From contig CABUQG010000021.1 in NCBI GenBank assembly GCA_902493535.1, forward strand, positions 1 through 30,533: a DNA stretch of 30,533 nucleotides, in the 5' to 3' direction. The notes below the pieces were generated by a model. It was not told the origin of the DNA, ran no database searches, and saw nothing but the letters and a program-made list of their open reading frames with translations. Below are positions 17,353 to 24,984 of this stretch, one piece after another (position 1 is the stretch's first letter; every line of letters starts with the position of its first letter). The DNA is from an uncultured Collinsella sp. (lineage in GTDB: Bacteria; Actinomycetota; Coriobacteriia; Coriobacteriales; Coriobacteriaceae). The translations under genes and the position numbers were made by a program.

Positions 17353-18354
17353 CTAGTAGTAGGCCCACATGGCTTCGACTTCGTTGAGGACCTCTACGAC
17401 GCCCCAGCGGCGGGCGCTGCGGCTGGCCGAGTTGGGGTCGTAGACGCCAATCTGGTTGGCGTCGTCGATGCCGTAGAGCACGATGTAGTGGCCTACGTTG
17501 GTAAACGTACCGGGGCGCACTGCGGCGATGACGGGCGCACCCGAGCGAAGTGCTTGGGTAATCGATTCGCGATCGTTATAGAGCTGTGTTCCGTTGAGCC
17601 CCAGCTGCCACGCACCGCCTGTCATAAACGACCACTCGGTGGCACCGGTGGGGGCGTAGTTGCCGGCTTCGGCCAGTGCGCATATATCGACCGGCGTCTT
17701 ATCGGTGTGGCCGGTCTTAAAGATATAGACCATGGTGAGGCAAGTGGGACCGCAAGCGTTTTCGCGAATAGTGCCGCCGGCATAGGGCAGCTCCGACCAT
17801 GCGGGGTCAATTTGGTAGATGTGGGGCATGGCGCCGGCCTGCCATTGCGAGCGTGGGGTCGAGAACGCAAAGGAGTAACCGGGCGCGACGGGAGCTTTAA
17901 GCAGCTTGTCTTCGGCAGTGGGCTCAAGACCGGCTGATCCGTGGGAGATACAGGATCCCAAAAACACAAAGACGAGGCAGGCGGCGATGGAGCAAAGCGT
18001 AAGGCGTAGGCGGCGGGCCGGAAGCGCGTGGCTTGTGGCGTGCGACGCAGGGTGAGGGGCGGAATTGCCGCGATCGCGTTGAGGTCGCGAAAAGGAGCGC
18101 TTGACGTAGTAGTCGGTCTTACGGCGATCGTAGCGACGTGGCTGCGATGTGTCGGTCTGGCGTTGGCGTGTGCTCGTACTCACGCGGTCTGACTGCTGCA
18201 CGGTACGGCTTTGTTGCCGCGAAGAAGCCCCGGGCTGCTCTTGGGGGCGCTGCGGGTTGTCGTTGTCGGAGGTGCTTCTGGGCGTTGGTGTGGTGCGGCC
18301 GGCAAGGCGCACGCTTTGTGGCCGTTGGTCGCCGTCATTGTATCCGTATGCCAT
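17353..18354 (-). CDS. Membrane-anchored C39-like cysteine peptidase
   Basis: A 333-aa protein. Residues 1-115 are highly polar, rich in Arg, Gln, Ser and Thr, and probably disordered. A membrane helix at ~117-135 follows (LTLCSIAACLVFVFLGSC), so the catalytic part should be outside. Residues ~175-325 have the Peptidase_C39_2 pattern: a Gln (182) ahead of NACGPTCL with Cys201 as likely nucleophile, His289 in GHYIVLYGIDD, and Asp306/Asn308 in VYDPNS. I chose ATG 18354 (AAGGTG six bases upstream); a GTG three codons earlier is possible. It converges on arcC, and its stop touches the inverted-repeat element. Related proteins process secreted peptides or cell-wall material; no precursor peptide or ABC exporter is next to it, so the substrate is unknown. 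Confidence 0.82.
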   Translation of the reverse strand: MAYGYNDGDQRPQSVRLAGRTTPTPRSTSDNDNPQRPQEQPGASSRQQSRTVQQSDRVSTSTRQRQTDTSQPRRYDRRKTDYYVKRSFSRPQRDRGNSAPHPASHATSHALPARRLRLTLCSIAACLVFVFLGSCISHGSAGLEPTAEDKLLKAPVAPGYSFAFSTPRSQWQAGAMPHIYQIDPAWSELPYAGGTIRENACGPTCLTMVYIFKTGHTDKTPVDICALAEAGNYAPTGATEWSFMTGGAWQLGLNGTQLYNDRESITQALRSGAPVIAAVRPGTFTNVGHYIVLYGIDDANQIGVYDPNSASRSARRWGVVEVLNEVEAMWAYY

Positions 18355-18709
18355 TCGAATCACCTTGCCTCATGTGTAACTTGTCTATCCTACATAAAAA
18401 GATGCACGACACATGGGCATGTGCGCCAAAAGCCTGACAAATGGTATGAACGTTGCCGCGCCGCGCGCCAAGCGTCACGGCAACAGGTATTCAAAAGCAG
18501 ACAAGATGAAAGCGTCCAAGACGAATGACGTCTCCCGCCGTTCGTCCCAAAAACGGCGCCGCTCGTTTTGCAGTTCTGCCTTCGGTCGAGCTACAAGCGG
18601 CGCTGCTGTGCCAAGGCCGTATCTTAAAGCCACGAAATAAAAGCGCGCGGCAAAACAGACCGCGCAAGGGGTGACGTCAAGGGGCGTCAAAAAGGAAAGG
18701 AGGGGAACA
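18355..18709. other. Divergent intergenic region, peptidase / permease
   Basis: No convincing gene. It holds a 6-bp GCGCGG/CCGCGC stem (near 18645-18666) and the palindrome TGACGTCA at 18672-18679, about 30 bases before the permease ATG. The two divergent promoters should be here, but I cannot place them. There is no T-box motif, although a T-box would be plausible ahead of an amino-acid permease. Confidence 0.45.
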
Positions 18710-20161
18710 ATGGCGGACAAGAACGCAGAAGTTGCAGTCGAGGATAACGGCGGCATGAAGAAAACGCTCTCGCTCTGGAACTTCTTCACCATCGGCTTCG
18801 GTGCCATCATCGGTACCGGTTGGGTTCTGCAGGTCGGCGACTGGATGGTCGTGGGCGGCGGTCCCGTTCCCGCTATGATCGCATTCCTCTTGGGTGCAAT
18901 CTTCCTCGTGCCCGTCGGAGCTGTTTTCGGTGAGCTCACGGCTGCTATCCCCATTTCGGGTGGCATCGTCGAGTATGTCGATCGTAGCTTTGGCCGTACG
19001 CTGAGCTACATCACCGGATGGCTTTTGGCCCTGGGCAACGGCATCCTGTGCCCGTGGGAGGCCATCGCCATCTCGACCCTCGTGTCCGAGATGTTCGGTA
19101 GCCTGCCCGGTCTTGAGTGGCTGCGCGCCGTCAAGCTCTACACCATCCTGGGCGCCGACGTTTACCTGTTCCCGACGCTGATCGCGCTCGGCTTTGCAGT
19201 CTACGTCATCTTCCTCAATTTCCGCGGTGCCAGCTCGGCCGCCAAGCTCCAGGCCTTCCTGACCAAGGCCCTGCTCTGCGGCATGCTGCTCGCCATGGGC
19301 GTCTCGCTGTTCACCGGCTCGCCGGACAACGCCATGCCCGTGTTCTCCCAGGTCACCGGCGCTGGCGGCGGCAAGGCCGCTACCGAGAGCACCAGCCTGT
19401 TCGCCGGCATCGTGTCAGTCCTGGTTCTGACTCCGTTCTTCTACGCCGGCTTCGACACCATTCCTCAGCAGGCTGAGGAAGCAGCCGAGGGCCTCAACTG
19501 GAACAAGTTCGGCAAGATCATCTCCCTGGCACTGCTGGCCGCCGGCGGCTTCTACATGGTCTGTATCTACTCGTTCGGCACCATCCTCGACTGGCATGAG
19601 TTCGTTAAGAGCCCGGTTCCCGCGCTCGCCTGCCTCAAGGGCATCAATATGCTCCTGTACCTGGCCATGCTCGTCATCGCAACGCTTGGACCCATGGGCC
19701 CGATGAACTCCTTCTACGGCGCCACAAGCCGCATCATGCTCGCCATGGGCCGCAAGGGCCAGCTGCCCGAGCAGTTCGCCGAGGTCGACCCCAAGTCCGG
19801 CGCTCCCAAGCTCGCCTGCGTCGTTCTGGGCGTCATCACCGTCGTCGGTCCGTTCCTGGGCAAGAACATGCTCATCCCCCTGACCAACGTGTCGGCTCTC
19901 GCCTTCATCTTCTCCTGCGGCATGGTCGCCCTCGCTTGCCTGCGCATGCGCTTCACCGAGCCCGACCTGCCTCGTCCCTACGAGGTGCCCGGCGGCAAGT
20001 TTGGCATCGGCCTCGCTATCGCTGCCTGCGCCATCATCATCGGCCTGCTCGTGATTCCGTTCTCTCCCGCTTCCCTCAACATGGTGGAGTGGAGCATCGT
20101 GATCGGCTGGTTGGCTATTGGCCTGGCCCTCATGGCTTTCACCAATTCCCGCAAAAAGTAA
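18710..20161 (+). CDS. APC-superfamily amino-acid permease
   Basis: A 483-aa membrane transporter with about 12 hydrophobic helices, normal for the APC family. The first helix carries the hallmark FGAIIGTGW (~38-46). The second is followed by the conserved GELTAAIPISGGIVEYVDRSFG loop. PWEAIAI in helix 3 and the later TEPDLPRPYEVPGG loop are also typical. It should drive amino acid (or amine) uptake by proton symport or exchange; the substrate cannot be read from sequence. ATG 18710 is supported by AAGGAGG just upstream. The amidohydrolase gene follows after 131 bases on the same strand. Codon use is strongly biased, indicating high expression. Confidence 0.92.
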   Translation: MADKNAEVAVEDNGGMKKTLSLWNFFTIGFGAIIGTGWVLQVGDWMVVGGGPVPAMIAFLLGAIFLVPVGAVFGELTAAIPISGGIVEYVDRSFGRTLSYITGWLLALGNGILCPWEAIAISTLVSEMFGSLPGLEWLRAVKLYTILGADVYLFPTLIALGFAVYVIFLNFRGASSAAKLQAFLTKALLCGMLLAMGVSLFTGSPDNAMPVFSQVTGAGGGKAATESTSLFAGIVSVLVLTPFFYAGFDTIPQQAEEAAEGLNWNKFGKIISLALLAAGGFYMVCIYSFGTILDWHEFVKSPVPALACLKGINMLLYLAMLVIATLGPMGPMNSFYGATSRIMLAMGRKGQLPEQFAEVDPKSGAPKLACVVLGVITVVGPFLGKNMLIPLTNVSALAFIFSCGMVALACLRMRFTEPDLPRPYEVPGGKFGIGLAIAACAIIIGLLVIPFSPASLNMVEWSIVIGWLAIGLALMAFTNSRKK

Positions 20162-20181
20162 CGCCTAGCCGGGGCGGATCA

Positions 20182-20210
20182 GGTGCGCGGGCCCCTCTCT
20201 TCCGCGCACC
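20182..20210. repeat. Stem-loop between permease and amidohydrolase genes
   Basis: GGTGCGCGG and CCGCGCACC form a perfect 9-bp stem with an 11-base loop 20 bases after the permease stop. There is no T run, so it may stabilise the mRNA 3' end or act as a partial terminator. Confidence 0.5.
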
Positions 20211-20270
20211 GAACCCGGCACCACTTGGGTAGCTTTGTGAGGCCTTAACCCAACACGGTCTCGCCCACTA

Positions 20271-20282
20271 TATGGATCCATA
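20271..20282. promoter_or_regulatory. Palindrome next to the amidohydrolase ribosome binding site
   Basis: TATGGATCCATA is a perfect 12-bp palindrome that runs directly into AAGGAGG. It could be an operator or a small hairpin that limits ribosome access. Confidence 0.3.
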
Positions 20283-20292
20283 AGGAGGAACC

Positions 20293-21570
20293 ATGTCCAC
20301 TAAGTATGCAATCGTTGGCGGCAAGCTCATCGACGGTACCGGTGCCGAGCCGGTCGAGAACTCCCTCGTTCTCGTCGACGACAACGGCAAGATCGAGTAC
20401 GCCGGCGCCATGCAGGACCTTCCCGAGGGCGTTGAGGTCATCGACGCCGCCGGCAAGACCGTCCTTCCCGGCCTGATCGACACCCACCTGCACTTCTCGG
20501 GCAACTTGACCGACGATGACACCGACTGGGTCATGCAGCCGCTCCTCGAGAAGCAGGCCGTCGCCGTCAAGCAGGCCTACGACTGCCTCACCCACGGCCT
20601 CACCACCGTCTGCGAGATCGGCCGCTTTGGTATCCAGATCCGTGACTGCATCGACAAGGGCGTCTTCAAGGGCCCGCGTGTTCTGGCCACCGGCCTTGGC
20701 TTCTGCCGCGTTGCCGGCCACGGCGACTCCCACCACTGCAGCCAGGAGCTCAACAAGGAATCGCACCCCTGGGGCGATCAGGTCGACGGTCCTTGGGATC
20801 TGCGCAAGGCCGTCCGTCGTCGCCTGCGTGAGAACCCCGATGCCATCAAGATCTGGGCTACCGGTGGCGGCATCTGGCGCTGGGACTCCGGCCGCGACCA
20901 GCACTACTGCTCCGAGGAGATTCAGGCTGTGGTCGAAGAGGCAAAGATGGTCGGCATCCCCGTGTGGAGCCACTGCTACAACAACCACGCCGCTGCCTAC
21001 GATTCCGTTCGCTTTGGCTGCGAGCAGCTGATTCACGGCTTCGATATCGATGAGCGTACCATGGACCTCATGGCCGAGCAGGGCACCTTCTTCACCCCGA
21101 CGATCGCCTTCCTGCCCACCTGGTACGCCACCTATCCGCCCGTCTACGTCCCCGAGCTGCACGACAAGTACGAGGGCACCCTGGTCGAGAAGGAGCTGCA
21201 GCGCAACTACGACTGCCTGCGCGAGGCCAAGAAGCGCGGCGTCGTCATGACGATCGGCTCCGACTCCTTCTCCTTCGTCACCCCGTACGGCACCTGCTCC
21301 ATCGAGGAGATGTACGAGTTCGTCGACAAGATCGGCTTCACCCCGGTCGAGACCATCACCTGTGCCACTCTCAACGGTGCCAAGATGTGCCACATCGAGG
21401 ACGAGACCGGTTCCATCGAGGCCGGCAAGTGCGCCGACCTGCTGGTCGTCAACGGTGACGTCGCCGCCGACATCCACGTGCTCAACACCGACAACATGGA
21501 CGTCATCATGAAGGACGGCTGGATTGTCGAGGGCGGCACCTTCGGCGAGGCAAACAAGTACAGCGCCTAA
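20293..21570 (+). CDS. Metal-dependent amidohydrolase, imidazolonepropionase/prolidase-like
   Basis: A 425-aa enzyme of the amidohydrolase superfamily with a binuclear metal site. Ligands visible in order: THLHF His65 and His67, the likely carboxylated Lys186 (IKIWATGGG), His227 (WSHCYNN), His248 (IHGFD) and Asp324 (GSDSF). The beta-sandwich ends at both termini (GGKLIDGTG; AGKCADLLVVNGDV) are typical. The closest remembered relatives are imidazolonepropionase-like and Xaa-Arg/Xaa-Pro dipeptidase-type amidohydrolases; the exact substrate is not readable. ATG 20293 follows AAGGAGG. It lies downstream of the APC permease, which suggests that an imported amide or peptide-like compound is hydrolysed. 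A terminator-like hairpin follows at 21628. Codon bias is strong, as in nifJ and arcC. Confidence 0.9.
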   Translation: MSTKYAIVGGKLIDGTGAEPVENSLVLVDDNGKIEYAGAMQDLPEGVEVIDAAGKTVLPGLIDTHLHFSGNLTDDDTDWVMQPLLEKQAVAVKQAYDCLTHGLTTVCEIGRFGIQIRDCIDKGVFKGPRVLATGLGFCRVAGHGDSHHCSQELNKESHPWGDQVDGPWDLRKAVRRRLRENPDAIKIWATGGGIWRWDSGRDQHYCSEEIQAVVEEAKMVGIPVWSHCYNNHAAAYDSVRFGCEQLIHGFDIDERTMDLMAEQGTFFTPTIAFLPTWYATYPPVYVPELHDKYEGTLVEKELQRNYDCLREAKKRGVVMTIGSDSFSFVTPYGTCSIEEMYEFVDKIGFTPVETITCATLNGAKMCHIEDETGSIEAGKCADLLVVNGDVAADIHVLNTDNMDVIMKDGWIVEGGTFGEANKYSA

Positions 21571-21614
21571 GCTACCGTTCATCGATGGCTTGATGTAAAA
21601 CACAGTATTTGATG

Positions 21615-21620
21615 CATAAT
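21615..21620 (+). promoter_or_regulatory. Candidate -10 for the first LytS-type kinase
   Basis: CATAAT within GATGCATAATGC, with TTGATG at 21590-21595 as a possible -35 (19-base spacer). It precedes the hairpin at 21628, so the hairpin would be at the very 5' end of the transcript. Confidence 0.35.
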
Positions 21621-21627
21621 GCAATGG

Positions 21628-21651
21628 AGAGGGTCGCTTGCGGCCCTCTTT
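21628..21651 (+). terminator. Terminator-like hairpin ahead of the first LytS-type kinase
   Basis: AGAGGGTCGC pairs with GCGGCCCTCT (one G-U pair) around a very small loop, followed by TTTATT. It sits 58 bases after the amidohydrolase stop and only 37 bases before the kinase start. It may end amidohydrolase transcription, act as an attenuator for the kinase, or both. Confidence 0.55.
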
Positions 21652-21687
21652 ATTGCTATGGGGTGCGTCAGTAAGAAGGAGATGACG

Positions 21688-23073
21688 GTGGATCTCAATA
21701 GGCTGATTCTGGGCAAGAGCTACAACTCTACCAAGGTCTTTCGTACCGCTCAGCATGTGGTTCAAGCCATCTTGCTCGGTATTGTCGTTCCGCTGCTTAT
21801 CCTGCTGCTCATCTGGGATCTAACCGATAATCCCAATCCCGTTCCGGCCGTTGTTGTCATTGCCGGCTTGGTCATGCTGTGCTTCTTCTTCTCGTACGTC
21901 TTTGTCGTTCCCGACGACCTCACATCGAGCGCAACCGACCGCACGCTCGCCATCGCTTCAAAAACATTCGCCTACACGTCGCGCGGCCTTACGCCCGAAG
22001 CTGCCCTGGGCGCCTCTAAGATCATCCTGTCCGAAACGATCGCCTCTGCCATCTGCTTTACCGACGGCAAGCAGGTGTTGGCAAGCTGGGGCGAGGACTC
22101 GGCAAAATGCCCCGCGGGCACCCCGGTGGTGCTGCGGACTACGCTCAACGTGATCAACAGCGGTGAGCAAAGCGTGTTCTCGTGCGATGCCTCGACCGAG
22201 ACAGGTGGCTACTTTCCGCGCCTGCGCGCCGGTATTGTCGCACCGCTTACCGTGCGCGGGCATTGCGTGGGCACGCTCGAGCTGTATTATCCCCGTCTGA
22301 GCAGCATCGATATGCGCCAGACGGCGCTTGCCTCGGGCTTTGCCGACCTCATTTCCACGCAGCTTGCGAGCTTTGAGCTCGAGCGCCAGGACGAGCTTAC
22401 GGCCCGCGTGGAGCTGCGCGCCTTGCAATCGCAGGTCGATCCTCATTTTCTGTTTAACACCATCAGCACCATCGTGTCGCTCGTTCGAACCGAGCCCGAC
22501 AAGGCGCGATCGCTGCTGATCGACTTCTCCAACTACTACCGTCAGACGCTTTCTGATTCCGATACCCTCACAACGCTCGAGCACGAGGTGGAACAGGGCA
22601 CTCGCTATATCAATCTTATGCAGGCTCGTTATGGCGACGGCCGTCTGCGCGTCTCGGTCGATATCGACTTTGAGGTGCGCGATTGCATGGTGCCGCCGTT
22701 TATCTTGCAGCCGTTGCTCGAAAACTGCATCAAGCACGCGCAGCGCGAGACCGAGCCGCTTTCTATTCATGTTAGGGCTTTCGAGACCGATGACGGTTTG
22801 GAGATCATCGTCGAGGACGACGGCATCGGTATGAGCGAAGAAGTCTGCGCGCATCTGTTTGAGCAACATCGCCTGGAGGAGCCCGAGAGCATTACCGCCG
22901 ACGGCTCCGTCAAGCGAGGTTGCGGCCTGGCGCTCTTCAACGTGCTTCAGCGCATCCATTTCTTTTACGGAGAAGATTCCGGCATGCGCGTGAAGTCCCA
23001 GGAGGGCGTGGGAACGCAGGTCATCGTCGAGCTGAACGGCGAGCCGCATGAGCCGGCGCCGTTGACGGCGTAG
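21688..23073 (+). CDS. LytS-type sensor histidine kinase (pair 1)
   Basis: A 461-aa histidine kinase with two membrane helices (~24-44 and ~53-74) joined by a short outside loop, not the 7TMR-LYT region of classical LytS. A GAF-like domain follows (~85-225; IASAICFTDGKQVLASW, LRAGIVAPL, VGTLELYYP). The His_kinase domain has the phospho-acceptor His253 in DPHFLFNT. The ATPase domain has the N-box LQPLLENCIKHA and the G-box EDDGIGM. I prefer GTG 21688, since AAGGAG lies six bases upstream; the ATG at 21682 directly abuts that site. The LytTR regulator follows after 38 bases. The protein is clearly paralogous to the kinase at 27600. The signal is unknown; the adjacent permease and amidohydrolase are possible targets. 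Confidence 0.92.
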   Translation: MDLNRLILGKSYNSTKVFRTAQHVVQAILLGIVVPLLILLLIWDLTDNPNPVPAVVVIAGLVMLCFFFSYVFVVPDDLTSSATDRTLAIASKTFAYTSRGLTPEAALGASKIILSETIASAICFTDGKQVLASWGEDSAKCPAGTPVVLRTTLNVINSGEQSVFSCDASTETGGYFPRLRAGIVAPLTVRGHCVGTLELYYPRLSSIDMRQTALASGFADLISTQLASFELERQDELTARVELRALQSQVDPHFLFNTISTIVSLVRTEPDKARSLLIDFSNYYRQTLSDSDTLTTLEHEVEQGTRYINLMQARYGDGRLRVSVDIDFEVRDCMVPPFILQPLLENCIKHAQRETEPLSIHVRAFETDDGLEIIVEDDGIGMSEEVCAHLFEQHRLEEPESITADGSVKRGCGLALFNVLQRIHFFYGEDSGMRVKSQEGVGTQVIVELNGEPHEPAPLTA

Positions 23074-23111
23074 CACGCGGTTGGATTGAGAGAAAAAGAG
23101 GGGAAGCACAT

Positions 23112-23846
23112 ATGTCCGAAGGCTGGAACATCTTGGTGGTTGATGACGAACCTCCCATTAGGGCTGAGCTACGCTATCTGTTGGAAAAGGATACGCGTGT
23201 GGGCCAGATTGCCGAGGCGGGCAATGTCACCGAGGCCGTGGAGTCGATTCTCTCGAACAAGCCCAACGTGTTGTTTTTGGACATCACGATGCCCGGCCGC
23301 TCGGGAATTGAGCTTGCCGAGACGCTGCAGAACCTAAAGACGCCGCCGGTGGTTGTGTTTGTGACGGCGTTTGCCGAGTTTGCCGCCGATGCGTATAACC
23401 TCGATGCGATCGACTATGTCGTCAAGCCGGTCGAGGACGCACGCCTGTCAAAGGCACTCGACAAGATCGAGGCAGCCTTGGGTGCCCGTCGTGTTATCCA
23501 CGCTCCGCGCCAGCCTTTGCGTCTGACGGTGGACCGCGGGGGCAAAAAGGTGTTCATTCCCGCCGCAGACGTCTGCTACTTTGAGGCGCGCGCCGATTTT
23601 TGCAACGCCATCTGCGCCGAGGGAACGTACCTGATCAATGAGTCGATCTCTTCGCTCGAGCGTCGCTTGGTCTCCGAGGGCTTTATTCGCGTTCATCGCA
23701 GCTATCTGGTCAATTTGGAAGACGTGCACAATGTCGAGATCGGTTCCACGGGTCTTATGGAGCTCAGACTCGATCGCGTAACCTCGACGGTGCCCGTGTC
23801 CCGCCGTCGCGCTGCCGAGGTTAAAGCGCACTTGGGGCTTGCGTAG
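23112..23846 (+). CDS. LytTR-family response regulator (pair 1)
   Basis: A 244-aa regulator. The receiver domain (~6-122) has acidic residues DDE at 11-13, the phospho-acceptor Asp57 in LFLDITMPG, Thr in VTAFAEF and Lys105 in VVKPVE. The LytTR DNA-binding domain (~140-240) contains the typical FIRVHRSYLVNLEDV segment and ends with VPVSRRRAAEVKAHL. Such proteins bind direct repeats upstream of their targets. ATG 23112 has GAGGGG about nine bases upstream and lies 38 bases after the sensor kinase, so the two form an operon. It is paralogous to the regulator at 29016. Confidence 0.95.
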   Translation: MSEGWNILVVDDEPPIRAELRYLLEKDTRVGQIAEAGNVTEAVESILSNKPNVLFLDITMPGRSGIELAETLQNLKTPPVVVFVTAFAEFAADAYNLDAIDYVVKPVEDARLSKALDKIEAALGARRVIHAPRQPLRLTVDRGGKKVFIPAADVCYFEARADFCNAICAEGTYLINESISSLERRLVSEGFIRVHRSYLVNLEDVHNVEIGSTGLMELRLDRVTSTVPVSRRRAAEVKAHLGLA

Positions 23847-23900
23847 ACGGTCTGCGTGCCGTCGTTTACCGTCGCAGGTTTGGCATGGGCGCGCGGTGGG

Positions 23901-23906
23901 CATAAT
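23901..23906 (+). promoter_or_regulatory. Candidate -10 of the phospholipase C-like gene
   Basis: GTGGGCATAATGGGT gives CATAAT after a G run, 38 bases before the ATG at 23939. GTTTGG lies 17 bases upstream as a weak -35. Confidence 0.4.
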
Positions 23907-23938
23907 GGGTGGCATCGAATGAAATCGAAAGGATCATT

Positions 23939-24883
23939 ATGCCCGCGCTTATCACCCATCATCTGTTTGGCGAGGAAAGCATCGACCGTCTTCCGCAGGG
24001 CGTCATCACGTCCGATGAAGAGCGCATTGCCTTTATCTTGGGCAACCAAGGCCCCGACCCGTTTTTCTTTCACATTCTGACACCGCGTGTTTCCGACTGC
24101 ACGCTGCTGGCGCAGGTCATGCATCGGTCGCGCATGTCTCGTCAGTTTGCGTGCCTGCGCGACGGCGTGTCGCATCTGCTGCCGCGCGACGCCAGCTTGG
24201 GTCGTGCCTTTGCGCTGGGCCTGCTGTCTCATTACGTGCTCGACCGCAACGCTCATCCCTTTGTCTATGAGCAGCAGTTTGGCATTGTCGAGTCCGATTC
24301 AGAGCTTGAGGATTCGAGCAGTCAGGTCCATGCCGTGATCGAGAGCGACCTGGATGTGCTGATGCTGCAGCTTAAACGCGATGGCGCTACGGTTGACGAT
24401 TACCCGCCGGCGGGCGAGATCGTCACCACTGATCGCATCAATCGCGTGGCCGGCGTGCTGATGAGCTATGTTGCCGGACGCGTGTACGGCATTGACATTC
24501 CGGCGGGGGAGTACGGTGCTGCCGTTGCCAATATGCAGCGACTTTACCGCGCGATTGAGCCGGCCGGCTCCGCAAAGACGCGCGCGATCTCGCTGGTTGA
24601 GGGCTTGGTGCACGATTACTCGCTGCTCGACGGCCTTGCTCATCGCGTGACGACGGAGTTGCCCGAGCGCACCGGTAACCTGGGCCATCTGACATGGAAG
24701 AATCCCTTTACCGACGAGGTCTCGAACGAGAGTTTCCCCGAGGTCTTTGATCGCGCGCTGGGCGATTACGAGTGCACGGTCGCACGTTTTATCGAGACCG
24801 GTGACATGGATGCCGTGACCAGTCACGTCAACTACAGCGGTCGCGTGCTCAATGCCGATGAGGAGTTCGACCGCGAGGAATAG
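23939..24883 (+). CDS. Zinc-dependent phospholipase C-like protein
   Basis: A 314-aa, largely helical protein. The spacing of metal-binding residues fits the zinc-dependent phospholipase C family: ITHHLFGEES at the N-terminus, GNQGPDPFFFH near 35-45, MHRSR near 61, LLSHYVLDRNAHPFVYE near 97-113, and VHAVIESDLD near 132-141. There is no signal peptide, unlike secreted clostridial enzymes, so it is either cytoplasmic or an enzyme-like member of unknown substrate. ATG 23939 is chosen because AAAGGA lies six bases upstream; ten extra codons in the open frame lack a site. It has its own probable promoter and is followed by the MFS gene after 101 bases. Confidence 0.82.
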   Translation: MPALITHHLFGEESIDRLPQGVITSDEERIAFILGNQGPDPFFFHILTPRVSDCTLLAQVMHRSRMSRQFACLRDGVSHLLPRDASLGRAFALGLLSHYVLDRNAHPFVYEQQFGIVESDSELEDSSSQVHAVIESDLDVLMLQLKRDGATVDDYPPAGEIVTTDRINRVAGVLMSYVAGRVYGIDIPAGEYGAAVANMQRLYRAIEPAGSAKTRAISLVEGLVHDYSLLDGLAHRVTTELPERTGNLGHLTWKNPFTDEVSNESFPEVFDRALGDYECTVARFIETGDMDAVTSHVNYSGRVLNADEEFDREE

Positions 24884-24937
24884 GGCCCGTGCGTGCCCCT
24901 TTGCCGAATCCTTACCGGCGGTTCTGGACAATTGGGG

Positions 24938-24943
24938 TACGAT
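24938..24943 (+). promoter_or_regulatory. Candidate -10 of the MFS transporter gene
   Basis: TTGGGGTACGATGAA contains TACGAT directly after a G run, 47 bases before the ATG. It closely matches the nifJ and ybaB candidates. No clear -35. Confidence 0.4.
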
Positions 24944-24984
24944 GAACTAACTGCATATCGGGCGAATACGAAGGGTCCCTGTCC

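Noticed and set aside
18351..18363. TTCGAATC-like word suggestive of a tRNA T-loop
   Set aside because: It is the start of the peptidase gene; no acceptor or anticodon stems surround it.
20245..21765. 506-aa minus-strand open frame opposite the amidohydrolase
   Set aside because: Antisense shadow of a biased gene; no ribosome site or recognisable domain.
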